In this document: positions 6,810 through 13,569 of the stretch, piece by piece
Numbering within the stretch: position 1 is the first letter of the stretch
Layout of the letters: each line of letters begins with the position of its first letter
NCBI GenBank assembly: GCA_007125875.1
Contig: SLCI01000118.1
Span: forward strand, 1 to 22,404
Source: Kiritimatiellia bacterium
Lineage (GTDB): Bacteria; Verrucomicrobiota; Kiritimatiellia; SLAD01
Length of the DNA: 22,404 bases
Direction of reading: 5' to 3'
Position numbers and translations under genes: made by a program
Notes under the pieces: generated by a model
What the model was told of the DNA's origin: nothing
What the model saw: the letters and a program-made list of their open reading frames with translations, nothing else
Databases searched by the model: none

Positions 6810-7763
6810 ATGAACTGGATTGCTACGGTATATACGCCAGCGAACCGCTTTCAACGTACGGCACTTTGGACGCTCGCCATCACGTTCTTCCTGATCTTCG
6901 TCGGCGGGCTGGTTCGTGCTGCGGGCGCGGGCTTAGGATGCCCCGATTGGCCGCGATGCTTCGGCTTATGGATTCCTCCGATTCGGCCGGAATCATTGCC
7001 GCCGCCTTATGATCCCGCGGAGTTCAACGCCATCAAGACGTGGCTCGAATACGTCAACCGGCTCGTAGGAGTGGCCGTGGGTTTATTCATTGTGGCCACC
7101 TTCGTTGGCGCGTGTCGCTTCGTGCGATCTGACCGCACTGTATTTGGTGGCGCGACCGCCGCCTTAGTCCTCGTTTTGTATCAAGGTTGGCTGGGCGGGC
7201 AAGTTGTACAAAGCGGACTGGAGGGTTGGATGATCAGCCTGCATATGGTGGTCGCACTGCTCATCCTCAACGTACTGCTCTTTACCGCCTATCGCTCCCA
7301 GCGTGATCGGCTGCGCGTTTCCTTTCCCGCTGCGATCAGGCGCAAAGCGCTGTATGTCATCAGCGGACTGGTTGTGATCAGCTTCGTGCAAATCGTCCTA
7401 GGCTCACAAATTCGCGAGGCGTTGACGCATATCAGCAGCACGTATCCCGAGCTCGCGCGCGGCGAATGGATCGAAGAGGTGGGCTTACTGGATATGATTC
7501 ATCGTAGCTACTCCTGGCTCGTGCTAGGGGGCGCCATTTGGTTCTATCGCATCGTTAAGCCGTTAGAGCAGGCTCACGCAGTCAAGGACCTGGCTCGGCT
7601 GAACAATTCGGTAATTGTAGTGCAAATTCTGATGGGTGCCGGGCTCGCTTACTTGGGTCTGCCACCGGTACTGCAGATTTTCCACCTACTCCTTGCGGCG
7701 CTGATGATCAGCGTGCAGTTTCTGGCCCTATTGATGCTCGCGCACGCCAAGGTGGCCAGCTAA
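6810..7763 (+). CDS. ctaA: COX15/CtaA-family heme A synthase
   Basis: This 317-residue membrane protein shows about eight hydrophobic helices, as in CtaA/COX15. The family oxidises the C8 methyl of heme O to make heme A for aa3-type cytochrome oxidase. Family landmarks are GLVRAAGAGLGCPDWPRCFG (34-52), with the paired cysteines Cys44 and Cys50, and heme-ligand-type histidines His145 (SLHM), His231 (MIHRSYSW) and His292 (FHLL). The first family histidine, normally in an EYxHR motif, is asparagine here (EYVNR, Glu80 and Asn83). GAGAG precedes the ATG by a few bases. It follows asnS by 13 bases. Its last 36 bases overlap the convergent glycosyltransferase gene. The family call is firm; full heme A synthase activity is less certain because of the changed ligand. 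Confidence 0.85.
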   Translation: MNWIATVYTPANRFQRTALWTLAITFFLIFVGGLVRAAGAGLGCPDWPRCFGLWIPPIRPESLPPPYDPAEFNAIKTWLEYVNRLVGVAVGLFIVATFVGACRFVRSDRTVFGGATAALVLVLYQGWLGGQVVQSGLEGWMISLHMVVALLILNVLLFTAYRSQRDRLRVSFPAAIRRKALYVISGLVVISFVQIVLGSQIREALTHISSTYPELARGEWIEEVGLLDMIHRSYSWLVLGGAIWFYRIVKPLEQAHAVKDLARLNNSVIVVQILMGAGLAYLGLPPVLQIFHLLLAALMISVQFLALLMLAHAKVAS

Positions 7764-8834
7764 GTAGCGGGACACAACCGCCGCGCCACCTAGCGGGGGC
7801 GCATCACGCGGCTCCGGCTGAGCTGTGATCGCCGCCAAGGCTGAGGCCAACTCTCCGCGGTACAGCTCCGCGGCGGGAATGTGATGGGAACGCACGTAGC
7901 GCTGGATAGCTTTTTCCAAGACCGCGTATTCCGCGAAATCCTCGCGATCCACATAAATCATCGGCTTTCGGTTCACCACACATTCCGACACGATCCCGAA
8001 GCCAGGCTTGGTGATGACATAATCGACACTGGCCAGTACGTCTTGAAACCGCATGTCATCGCGATCAATCGCATACAGATTGCTGCCCGACCAACCGAGC
8101 GGGAGCACGGTAAAGAAGGCGTACTCATCCGCCAATTGCTCCACCCGCTGTAGTGCGGCCGCATCCCAGTCGAGCGAACTGAACGACAACAGCACCCAGG
8201 TGCGATCCAACGGCGCGCCAGTCAGCTTGGCCAATTCTTCGCGACGGTCCGAGCCGGGATCAGCCAGCACAGGCATATCTACTTGGCGCGGGAAAACCGT
8301 CATCGCATCGGCAAACGGTAATCGCAACAACACATCCGCTTGACGATACCCGTCTTCGAAGGCCTCGATGATGGGTTGCCAGGCGGGATTGCGGGAGAGA
8401 AAATCGGCATAGATCCAGTCCCACGAAAAGTTTCCAATCGCAACGCGTGGCAGCTCGAGCTGGGCCGCCGCTTCCAGCGGAATCGCCGGAATATCGCACA
8501 CCACCAACCCGGCGTTGTGTTCTTTCAGGAAGGCTACTTCCTCGCTTATCAACGCGGGTCGTGAATCCATCAAGTCTTGAGCTGCCCGCAACGTTTTACC
8601 GACATCAACCCGGACGGAATCGAGCTGAAACATACCGACATCAAAAACGGCGCGCCGCAGCGCGAACGGGACACCGGGCAAACGGTTCCGCAGAAAAGCT
8701 TCCGGCAAATCTGTCACGAGCGTCAGAGACACCTGTGGATAGGCGTTGTGGAAAGCCCGCAGGATATCACACGAACGCACCCCATGCCCAAATCCATGCG
8801 CGGTAATATAGTAAACTAACGTAAGCGGATTCAT
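7728..8834 (-). CDS. MurG-like GT-B glycosyltransferase homologue
   Basis: This 368-residue protein begins with YYITAHGFGHGVR (8-20), the glycine/histidine loop typical of GT-B enzymes of the MurG/UDP-glycosyltransferase superfamily and of the N-terminal half of plant L-arabinokinase. The C-terminal half carries a donor-site-like segment, YVITKPGFGIVSECVVNRKPMIYV (272-295), comparable to the KPG-x(6)-E nucleotide-sugar motif. No signal peptide or membrane helix is evident, so it is probably cytosolic or membrane-associated. Donor and acceptor are unknown. The start at ATG 8834 places the loop close to the N-terminus as in relatives; there is no good Shine-Dalgarno sequence. Another in-frame ATG lies at 8855. 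The C-terminal 11 codons and the stop overlap the 3' end of ctaA on the other strand. Confidence 0.7.
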   Translation of the reverse strand: MNPLTLVYYITAHGFGHGVRSCDILRAFHNAYPQVSLTLVTDLPEAFLRNRLPGVPFALRRAVFDVGMFQLDSVRVDVGKTLRAAQDLMDSRPALISEEVAFLKEHNAGLVVCDIPAIPLEAAAQLELPRVAIGNFSWDWIYADFLSRNPAWQPIIEAFEDGYRQADVLLRLPFADAMTVFPRQVDMPVLADPGSDRREELAKLTGAPLDRTWVLLSFSSLDWDAAALQRVEQLADEYAFFTVLPLGWSGSNLYAIDRDDMRFQDVLASVDYVITKPGFGIVSECVVNRKPMIYVDREDFAEYAVLEKAIQRYVRSHHIPAAELYRGELASALAAITAQPEPRDAPPLGGAAVVSRYLAGHLGVREHQ

Positions 8835-8922
8835 CTTGGCGCGATAGCATGGCATAGCGAGGGCGCGAGCAAAAGTCTCCACTGAGGAGAGCGGGAGGGA
8901 AACAAGTTGCTGGAATCGGCGA

Positions 8923-8951
8923 TTGACCCCAAACGTGCGCGGCGGTATTTT
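8923..8951 (+). promoter_or_regulatory. Candidate sigma-70 promoter of the secreted protein gene
   Basis: TTGACC (8923-8928) and TATTTT (8946-8951) are separated by exactly 17 bases, matching 5/6 and 4/6 consensus positions. Transcription would start near 8958, leaving a leader of about 37 bases that includes AGGAGA before the ATG at 8995. No other consensus pair at normal spacing was found in this divergent gap. Confidence 0.5.
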
Positions 8952-8994
8952 AGAGCAGTGGTGCAATGAGATGATTTGAACAGGAGATATCATT

Positions 8995-9588
8995 ATGCAA
9001 ACTCGTCCTATCTTCCAACTCGGCACGCTCGGCCTGCTGGCCTTGCTGCTGACCATTCCTTACGAGCTTTTCGCTCAGCAATCAGCGAGCGATGTACTGC
9101 GTATTCGCCGCCTTGAAGGTGATCTTGTTCGTGCGCCACAATACCAAGTGCGCGGTGGCCAATCTGCTCAGCGTCAACGCCAGTGGCTGCAAGTCCGCAC
9201 TGAGTTCCAGACCGCACCGGAATGGATCGATGAAGTAACCTTCACCTACTACATCGTGCTTCGTAATCGGCGCCCGGCAGAAGGCGAACAGGAATTCAAT
9301 CTGTTCCGAGGCGAAAGCTCGTACATCAACGTCGCCCGCTCACGAGACGGCCAAAGCACGGTGTTTTTGCACCCCAGCACGGTCGAACGCTTTGGCGAAT
9401 TGTTCCGCGTTGGGGTGGTTGTCACTTCACAAGGCCGCGTCCTGGCGATGGAGAGCAGTCCTTCAGCCGATGGACGCTGGTGGGAACAGCTCACACCTCG
9501 CTCGGGCTTGGTGTTGACGCGGCGGCACACGCCGTTTGCGATGATCAACTTCGACGATTTCGAAGCCTCACCGCTGCCGGAACGGTAA
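8995..9588 (+). CDS. Secreted protein of unknown function (possibly Amuc_1102-like)
   Basis: This is a 197-residue protein with a signal peptide (hydrophobic core about 9-25, probable cleavage after PYELFA, residue 27). The mature part is about 170 residues, rich in beta-strand-like alternation and aromatic residues, for example WIDEVTFTYYIVLRN (80-94), and has no cysteines. The signal peptide and the good AGGAGA ribosome site 7 bases before the ATG make it a real gene. Its size, signal peptide and the phrase around residue 85 recall the small exported beta-sandwich proteins near type IV pilus genes in Verrucomicrobiota (Amuc_1102 group). This is a weak resemblance made from memory, and no pilus genes are in the window. 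It appears to be a single-gene unit. Confidence 0.7.
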   Translation: MQTRPIFQLGTLGLLALLLTIPYELFAQQSASDVLRIRRLEGDLVRAPQYQVRGGQSAQRQRQWLQVRTEFQTAPEWIDEVTFTYYIVLRNRRPAEGEQEFNLFRGESSYINVARSRDGQSTVFLHPSTVERFGELFRVGVVVTSQGRVLAMESSPSADGRWWEQLTPRSGLVLTRRHTPFAMINFDDFEASPLPER

Positions 9589-9737
9589 GCGGTGCGGGCA
9601 TGATCCTGACATGGGCGGTCCATCGTGACGGCTCATCCAGAGGATTCGCCCTACCCATGCGTACTGGGAGCGTAGGGGCGATATTCACATTGGGCTGCTT
9701 CGATAGGCCACGAGGACTTTAGGGTATCTAAAGTAAG

Positions 9738-9763
9738 TCGTAGCCGCCGTCGTTAGACGGTGG
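9738..9763 (+). repeat. Solo GTAG-headed REP-like hairpin, family B
   Basis: The unit begins TCGTAG and folds into an 8-bp stem: CCG/TGG (one G-U pair) extended by CCGTC/GACGG around the loop GTTA. It is the same length and layout as the unit at 3923-3948, whose inner stem is CGTCC/GGACG. Three base pairs differ and all three are compensated, while head, closing pairs and loop are identical. Confidence 0.65.
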
Positions 9764-9824
9764 ATCATCTTGCCGAGTGAAGTCCAGGGTGCTGTATGAA
9801 GGCGGCGGGTTGTTGGTCGGGATT

Positions 9825-9944
9825 GAGATGTCTCGGCAAGCTCGACATGACCCGTGGCTTTAGTGAGTGGGGATCGTCTAAGGCTTACTTTTAAAAAACG
9901 CGGTGTTTAAGAGAATCATATCATTCCGAGCGAAGTCGAATCTC
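9825..9944. repeat. Inverted pair of GAGAT...ATGA hairpin repeats
   Basis: A 26-base unit at 9825-9850 (starts GAGATGTCTCG, ends CTCGACATGA) and a 24-base unit at 9921-9944 on the minus strand (starts GAGATTCGAC, ends CTCGGAATGA) share the same ends and a partly self-complementary centre. They face each other across 70 bases. Sequences of this general form are scattered between genes in many bacteria; the family is not named here. Confidence 0.45.
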
Positions 9945-9973
9945 ATGCATTACCAGCAGCTCGTGCACGCGGA

Positions 9974-10033
9974 GGGAGTGTCCGCTGCAGGACTCCCGTT
10001 TCCGCTTACGGCTGCCACAAATAGAGCAGCCGT
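9974..10033 (-). terminator. Hairpins at the sppA stop codon, possible terminator
   Basis: A perfect 8-bp inverted repeat, ACGGCTGC (10008-10015) with GCAGCCGT (10026-10033) and a 10-base loop, covers the last sppA codons and touches the stop codon. A second stem, GGGAGT (9974-9979) with ACTCCC (9992-9997), extended by CC/GG, follows downstream. Neither has a T-run on the minus strand, so they are not classic intrinsic terminators; a transcript-stabilising role is equally possible. Confidence 0.3.
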
Positions 10034-11052
10034 GGGCGATCTAGATGCGGGGGCATGGCGGTGCGCAAGTCGAAGGGGCTCTGCTGCAGTCCGAGAAAGA
10101 TATCGGTCCAGTCTGTTCGGCGCTCGAAACGCGTCACTCGCACACTCGGCACGTCGAGTAACTCAGCCATCTTGGCAACGGCCTCATCCCAATAACCAAT
10201 CTCGTCAATCAAGCCTTCTTCCAAGGCATCGGTGGCGCTGAAGATTCGGCCGTCGGCCACGCGCTCCAGTACCTCATCATCGAAACCACGGGCTTCCTGC
10301 ACGATCCCTGCAAACCGATCGAACATAACATCGACCACTGCCTGCAAATGATCCCTGTCCTGGGCTGATGTGGGCTGAAATGGATTGAGGAGATCTTTAT
10401 TCTCACCGGATTTGATGGTTACATCCGTCACACCAATGCGACGGCTGAGCTCGTGCCAGTTGAGTGTTTGGATGATCACCCCAATCGAACCAATCAATGC
10501 AGTCGGCTCAGCCATAATCCAATCGCCGGCCATGGCCGCATAGTAGGCACCGGAGGCCGCCATATCGCGCGTAAAAACCAGCACGCGACGATCTGGACTA
10601 CTTTCACGAAAACGGTTCAGCGCACGAAAAATTTCGTCACTGGGCGTAACGGCGCCGCCGGGTGAATCAACCTCCAGTATAATGCCGTGCACCGTTTGAT
10701 CGTTGGTTGCGGCGCGGATGCGATTCAATATGAGCTCGATGCGGTCTTGCCGCGGCCCAAACAAACCGCCTTCTGGTTCGCGCATGATCAAGCCCTGCAA
10801 GGGGATCCGCACGACACGCGTGTCGCCATCGCCAAAGGACCAGGTGCTGCGAAAGACTGGAAATTCGTCGACTGGACGCGAACTGCTATCGGAGCGATCC
10901 TGATCGATAAATCGGTGCGCAAGCAGCCCAATATTCAGCAAAACACTGAATCCTAATAACGATAGAAGCGAAAGCGTGAAGATCCAGCGACAGCCCGAGC
11001 GCTGTTTTCGTATCGGCTTGTCCCGATCATCACTGACATAGGTCTCCGTCAT
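10006..11052 (-). CDS. sppA: Signal peptide peptidase SppA (S49 serine protease)
   Basis: SppA is a membrane-anchored Ser/Lys protease that degrades signal peptides left after protein export. This 348-residue form is the short, single-domain type. One transmembrane helix (about 23-46) follows a basic N-terminus, so the protease domain faces outside the cytoplasm. The oxyanion segment VDSPGGAV (128-135), the nucleophile in MAASGAYY (Ser167) and the general base in GENKDLLNPF (Lys219) are all present, as is the LIGSIGV segment (186-192). AAAGGGA lies about 8 bases before the ATG. The tRNA-Val gene lies 70 bases upstream on the same strand and might feed transcription into it. Confidence 0.93.
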   Translation of the reverse strand: MTETYVSDDRDKPIRKQRSGCRWIFTLSLLSLLGFSVLLNIGLLAHRFIDQDRSDSSSRPVDEFPVFRSTWSFGDGDTRVVRIPLQGLIMREPEGGLFGPRQDRIELILNRIRAATNDQTVHGIILEVDSPGGAVTPSDEIFRALNRFRESSPDRRVLVFTRDMAASGAYYAAMAGDWIMAEPTALIGSIGVIIQTLNWHELSRRIGVTDVTIKSGENKDLLNPFQPTSAQDRDHLQAVVDVMFDRFAGIVQEARGFDDEVLERVADGRIFSATDALEEGLIDEIGYWDEAVAKMAELLDVPSVRVTRFERRTDWTDIFLGLQQSPFDLRTAMPPHLDRPRLLYLWQP

Positions 11053-11122
11053 GGTGTGTCCCTTTAAACGCTGATGATTCGCTTTCTCGCGCTGTTATCC
11101 ATGGAGGAGAGTCTGGAGAAAG

Positions 11123-11197
11123 TGGTGGGCGTTACAGGATTTGAACCTGTGACATCTACCGTGTGAAGGTAGCGCTCTCCCGCTGAGCTAAACGCCC
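11123..11197 (-). tRNA. tRNA-Val (anticodon CAC), CCA encoded
   Basis: The minus strand folds into a standard cloverleaf. The acceptor stem is GGGCGTT/AACGCCC with discriminator A and encoded CCA (11125 to 11123). The D-stem is GCTC/GAGC. The anticodon stem is CTACC/GGTAG around loop TTCACAC, giving anticodon CAC (reads GUG, valine). The T-stem is ACAGG/CCTGT around TTCAAAT. The body is 72 bases plus CCA, with the short variable loop expected for tRNA-Val. All stems pair fully. Confidence 0.96.
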
Positions 11198-11209
11198 ACT
11201 GTGATTGCT

Positions 11210-11238
11210 ATCCTACTCCGCTCCTCGACGCTGGTCAA
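11210..11238 (-). promoter_or_regulatory. Promoter of tRNA-Val
   Basis: On the minus strand TTGACC (11238 to 11233) and TAGGAT (11215 to 11210) are exactly 17 bases apart. The -10 box lies 12 bases before the mature tRNA 5' end, a normal distance for a tRNA promoter. The spacer is GC-rich. It sits in the short gap after the EpsI-like gene, so the tRNA need not depend on the upstream operon. Confidence 0.65.
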
Positions 11239-11255
11239 GCGCGCCCGCGAGATGA

Positions 11256-11999
11256 TTAGCGCAAGGCCATTTGGGGATAGATGGCTTGGATGAACGAATC
11301 AATTTCCTCGCCATAGTTACCTTGGCGAGAGCCGGAAACCGCAATGTAGGCCCAGCGATGGGCGACATTATGCACGATGCGATCGTAGGCCATCCAGAAC
11401 ATGCGCGCGTAATGGGAGTGCGTTTCGCGCCCTTTCCCGACAAACCAGTAGGCATAATAGAATGGATGCTCTTGCTGTTGGCCGTCTGGCCCGCGCCAGC
11501 GACGCAACATATCCAGCACCTGGACACGCAGATCGTCACGCCCGTATAGCGGCACATCATGCGGCCATTCCCGTACTATCTCTTGTCCCGCCCCAACCAG
11601 ACATAACTGAGGACGGTGAATACTGGATCGATCCGCACCGCTAAGCACAATGGAAGCCACCACGTTGGCACCGGAAGGGTGCTCATAGGCTTTTTTAAGA
11701 ATAACGGTATCGCCGGGCAGGACACGACGCTCATCCACGCTCATCATGTAAAGCTCTGCGCCGCAATCGGGACAGGTGTATCGGTCCTCCAGCTCATCCA
11801 CAAAGAAAGTGCGCTGATGCTCAGGATTTTGACAATAGCGGATCTCGCGTCCAACCCATTCACCCACTTCCGCGGGGAGTTGGACTTGAATACCTGCTTC
11901 GTTCGTCATGTTGACATCCACCGTGAACGCCAACACCAACGAGGTGAGGGCCATCAAGCCGATGACGATGAAATAGGGCTTAAATTGGCGTGCTTCCAT
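11256..11999 (-). CDS. Exosortase-associated EpsI-like protein with zinc-ribbon-like insert
   Basis: This 247-residue protein has one N-terminal membrane helix (about 8-28) and an extracytoplasmic domain of the EpsI/DUF3485 type that accompanies exosortases. The family hallmark, SSIHRPQLCLVGAGQEI (125-141), is present, with the conserved cysteine at 133. Residues about 54-85 form an added segment with Cys56, His61 and a CPDCG knuckle (Cys76, Cys79), a zinc-ribbon-like pattern. The ATG at 11999 is preferred: AGAGAGG ends 10 bases before it but only 1 base before the alternative ATG at 12008. The reading frame overlaps the end of the exosortase gene by 46 bases, so the two are co-transcribed. 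The molecular role of EpsI is not settled; it is thought to assist sorting or exopolysaccharide export. Confidence 0.8.
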   Translation of the reverse strand: MEARQFKPYFIVIGLMALTSLVLAFTVDVNMTNEAGIQVQLPAEVGEWVGREIRYCQNPEHQRTFFVDELEDRYTCPDCGAELYMMSVDERRVLPGDTVILKKAYEHPSGANVVASIVLSGADRSSIHRPQLCLVGAGQEIVREWPHDVPLYGRDDLRVQVLDMLRRWRGPDGQQQEHPFYYAYWFVGKGRETHSHYARMFWMAYDRIVHNVAHRWAYIAVSGSRQGNYGEEIDSFIQAIYPQMALR

Positions 12000-12964
12000 T
12001 GCTGCCATACCTCTCTGTAATTCACATTCAGGGCGGATCCAATCGCCACCATAAAGCCGATGGCGACACCAAACACAACGTAACCGGAATAATCGTGGTA
12101 AAGGGTTAAGGCCAATTGGTCACCAAACGCTTGGGCCACAAGACCAATGGTGGCAATACGCGCCATATTACCGATGATCGCGAGCGGAATGGCGCACAGG
12201 AATAAAATCCACTTTTTGAGCAGCGTTTTCTGCGTTAAGTAGGCATAAACTGCCGTCAGCGCAGTCATGGCAAGCAACGAACGGATACCGCTACAAGGAT
12301 CTGCTACGTCAAAATTGAAGCCGCCAGCCGCTGTAGAATAGATCGCTGAACCCGAGCGTTCGGCCTCGATACCTAATCCATTCAGAATGCCCGTTGAAGC
12401 CGCCGCTGCAAAAATGCGTAACGGGAAGGAAATCTGATCTAAAAAGTTGAGCGGAATACAAAAGATCAGGTAGGCGCAAGGGAAAATCAGCAACTTCGCG
12501 ACCTGCCAGCCGTAGAAGTAGAGCGGAATCGCCCATGTCATCAGAATCAACGAGAATAAGGAAAGACGGGTCTGCTGTGCCTTGGCACCAAACCAGTGCA
12601 ACAGCAAGGCGAATACAATCAGCGCCAAGCCGGCTTGATAGACCGATCGAGGTGCCGCCGCCAACTCATTGCGCTTGAGCCATAATACGCCTAGGGATAC
12701 GAAGGGGATCAAGTAGCCGTGCGAGTAATCGGCGCCACCATGCAAGTTCGCCTCAGAATTCCAATAAGTGACCATCCAAGAGAAGGCCGATTGAGAGAAG
12801 ACGTCGACTTGGGTGGTGTTACCCTGTAGATGAAATAACAAATACAGCATGCCCGCCATCACGGCGAAGAGTGCGACGTGCATTAATTCAACTTGAGAAA
12901 GCGCGGCCAGACGCCAGCGCTCACTCCATATGGCAATGGAATTCGTGGGTGATGTTGTTTGCAT
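11954..12964 (-). CDS. Exosortase (PEP-CTERM-type sorting transpeptidase)
   Basis: This 336-residue polytopic inner-membrane protein has about eight hydrophobic segments. The proposed catalytic triad of the exosortase/archaeosortase family is complete: Cys224 in DPCSGIRSL, Arg269 in NMARIAT and His290 in HDYSGYVVF. The family motif YSHGYLIP (80-87) is also present. Exosortases are thought to cut PEP-CTERM-type C-terminal signals and attach or release the protein at the envelope. The start at 12964 has no Shine-Dalgarno sequence, which fits the nearly leaderless promoter just upstream. It is followed directly by its EpsI-like partner. The xrt subtype cannot be assigned by eye. No PEP-CTERM substrate with a visible C-terminus occurs in the window. 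Confidence 0.9.
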   Translation of the reverse strand: MQTTSPTNSIAIWSERWRLAALSQVELMHVALFAVMAGMLYLLFHLQGNTTQVDVFSQSAFSWMVTYWNSEANLHGGADYSHGYLIPFVSLGVLWLKRNELAAAPRSVYQAGLALIVFALLLHWFGAKAQQTRLSLFSLILMTWAIPLYFYGWQVAKLLIFPCAYLIFCIPLNFLDQISFPLRIFAAAASTGILNGLGIEAERSGSAIYSTAAGGFNFDVADPCSGIRSLLAMTALTAVYAYLTQKTLLKKWILFLCAIPLAIIGNMARIATIGLVAQAFGDQLALTLYHDYSGYVVFGVAIGFMVAIGSALNVNYREVWQQWKHANLSPISSSSA

Positions 12965-12974
12965 GATTAGTAGG

Positions 12975-13004
12975 ATAATATAATCCTGCCGAATCGAGTG
13001 TCAA
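12975..13004 (-). promoter_or_regulatory. Strong near-leaderless promoter of the exosortase gene
   Basis: On the minus strand a perfect TTGACA (13004 to 12999) is followed by TATATT at 16-base spacing (12982 to 12977) or TATTAT at 18-base spacing (12980 to 12975). The ATG lies only 10 bases after TATTAT, so a transcript starting at the usual distance would have a leader of about 0-5 bases. The -10 region also lies within a near-perfect 16-base palindrome, 12972-12987 (AGGAT and ATCCT arms, one internal mismatch), which could be an operator. Confidence 0.6.
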
Positions 13005-13029
13005 TTCGAGCCCGCAACAACCTGTCGGC

Positions 13030-13569
13030 TTAAAGCAGCTCCTGCAACAGCTCGGGCAGCGCTTCCATTGCACGGATTCGGTACTGTGCCGCGCTGTCCG
13101 TCGCGTCCGAAGACACCCGGATGGCCCTGCAGCCTGCGCGATGCCCTGCGGTGACATCTGACTCGTTGTCACCGATCATCCATGAGCGGGCCAGGTCCAG
13201 TTTGTGCTCATGCGCGGCTCTGAGCAGCATCCCCGGATTCGGTTTTCGGTCGGGATGCGCGTTATCGGTGGCCGTACAGTAATAGATATCATCCAAGCTC
13301 AGGCCTTGCGTCGCGACTGCCTGATGGATCAGAGCATGGATCTCCTTGAGCGTGGCTTCGGTCATTAGGCCACGCCCGACGCCGCGTTGGTTGGTAATAA
13401 TGATCGCCGCGTAGCCCCGCCGATTGACGACTCGCAACGCCTCCAGCCATGCGGGAACCAAATGAAAGTCTTCCGGCCGCTCTACGTATCCAGGTCCCGG
13501 CGAAACATTCACGATCCCGTCACGATCAAAAAAGACACATGGACGTAAAGAATCAGCAGCACTACTCAA
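13030..13569 (-). CDS. HAD-IIIA phosphatase of the HisB-N/GmhB type
   Basis: This 179-residue cytoplasmic phosphatase has all HAD motifs: FFDRDG (nucleophile Asp15, Asp17), ITNQRG (Thr59), RKPNPGML (Lys109) and GDNESD (Asp134, Asp138). The FDRDG...TNQRG pattern is that of histidinol-phosphate and heptose-1,7-bisphosphate phosphatases. GmhB enzymes usually carry a Cys/His zinc loop before the RKP motif. Here that stretch (98-110) has only one cysteine, so the zinc site is absent and the substrate is open. Its position after sugar-transfer genes favours a sugar-phosphate in surface glycan precursor synthesis. The start is TTG: AGAGGAG sits 7 bases upstream and no ATG or GTG exists before the catalytic motif. 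It overlaps the preceding gene's stop by 8 bases. Confidence 0.85.
   Translation of the reverse strand: MSSAADSLRPCVFFDRDGIVNVSPGPGYVERPEDFHLVPAWLEALRVVNRRGYAAIIITNQRGVGRGLMTEATLKEIHALIHQAVATQGLSLDDIYYCTATDNAHPDRKPNPGMLLRAAHEHKLDLARSWMIGDNESDVTAGHRAGCRAIRVSSDATDSAAQYRIRAMEALPELLQELL

Larger units (their letters stand above)
9589..10005. other. Repeat-rich intergenic region between secreted protein and sppA
   Basis: No credible coding sequence was seen in these 417 bases. They contain one family-B REP-like hairpin (9738-9763), an inverted pair of GAGAT-type hairpins (9825-9944), and two GC-rich inverted repeats near the sppA stop codon (9974-10033). The genes on either side converge on this region, so some of these structures may serve as bidirectional terminators, though no U-tract follows any of them. 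Confidence 0.5.

Noticed and set aside
9480..9722. 80-codon plus-strand frame overlapping the secreted protein's 3' end
   Set aside because: It starts inside the secreted protein gene in a different frame, has no ribosome site and no recognisable features.
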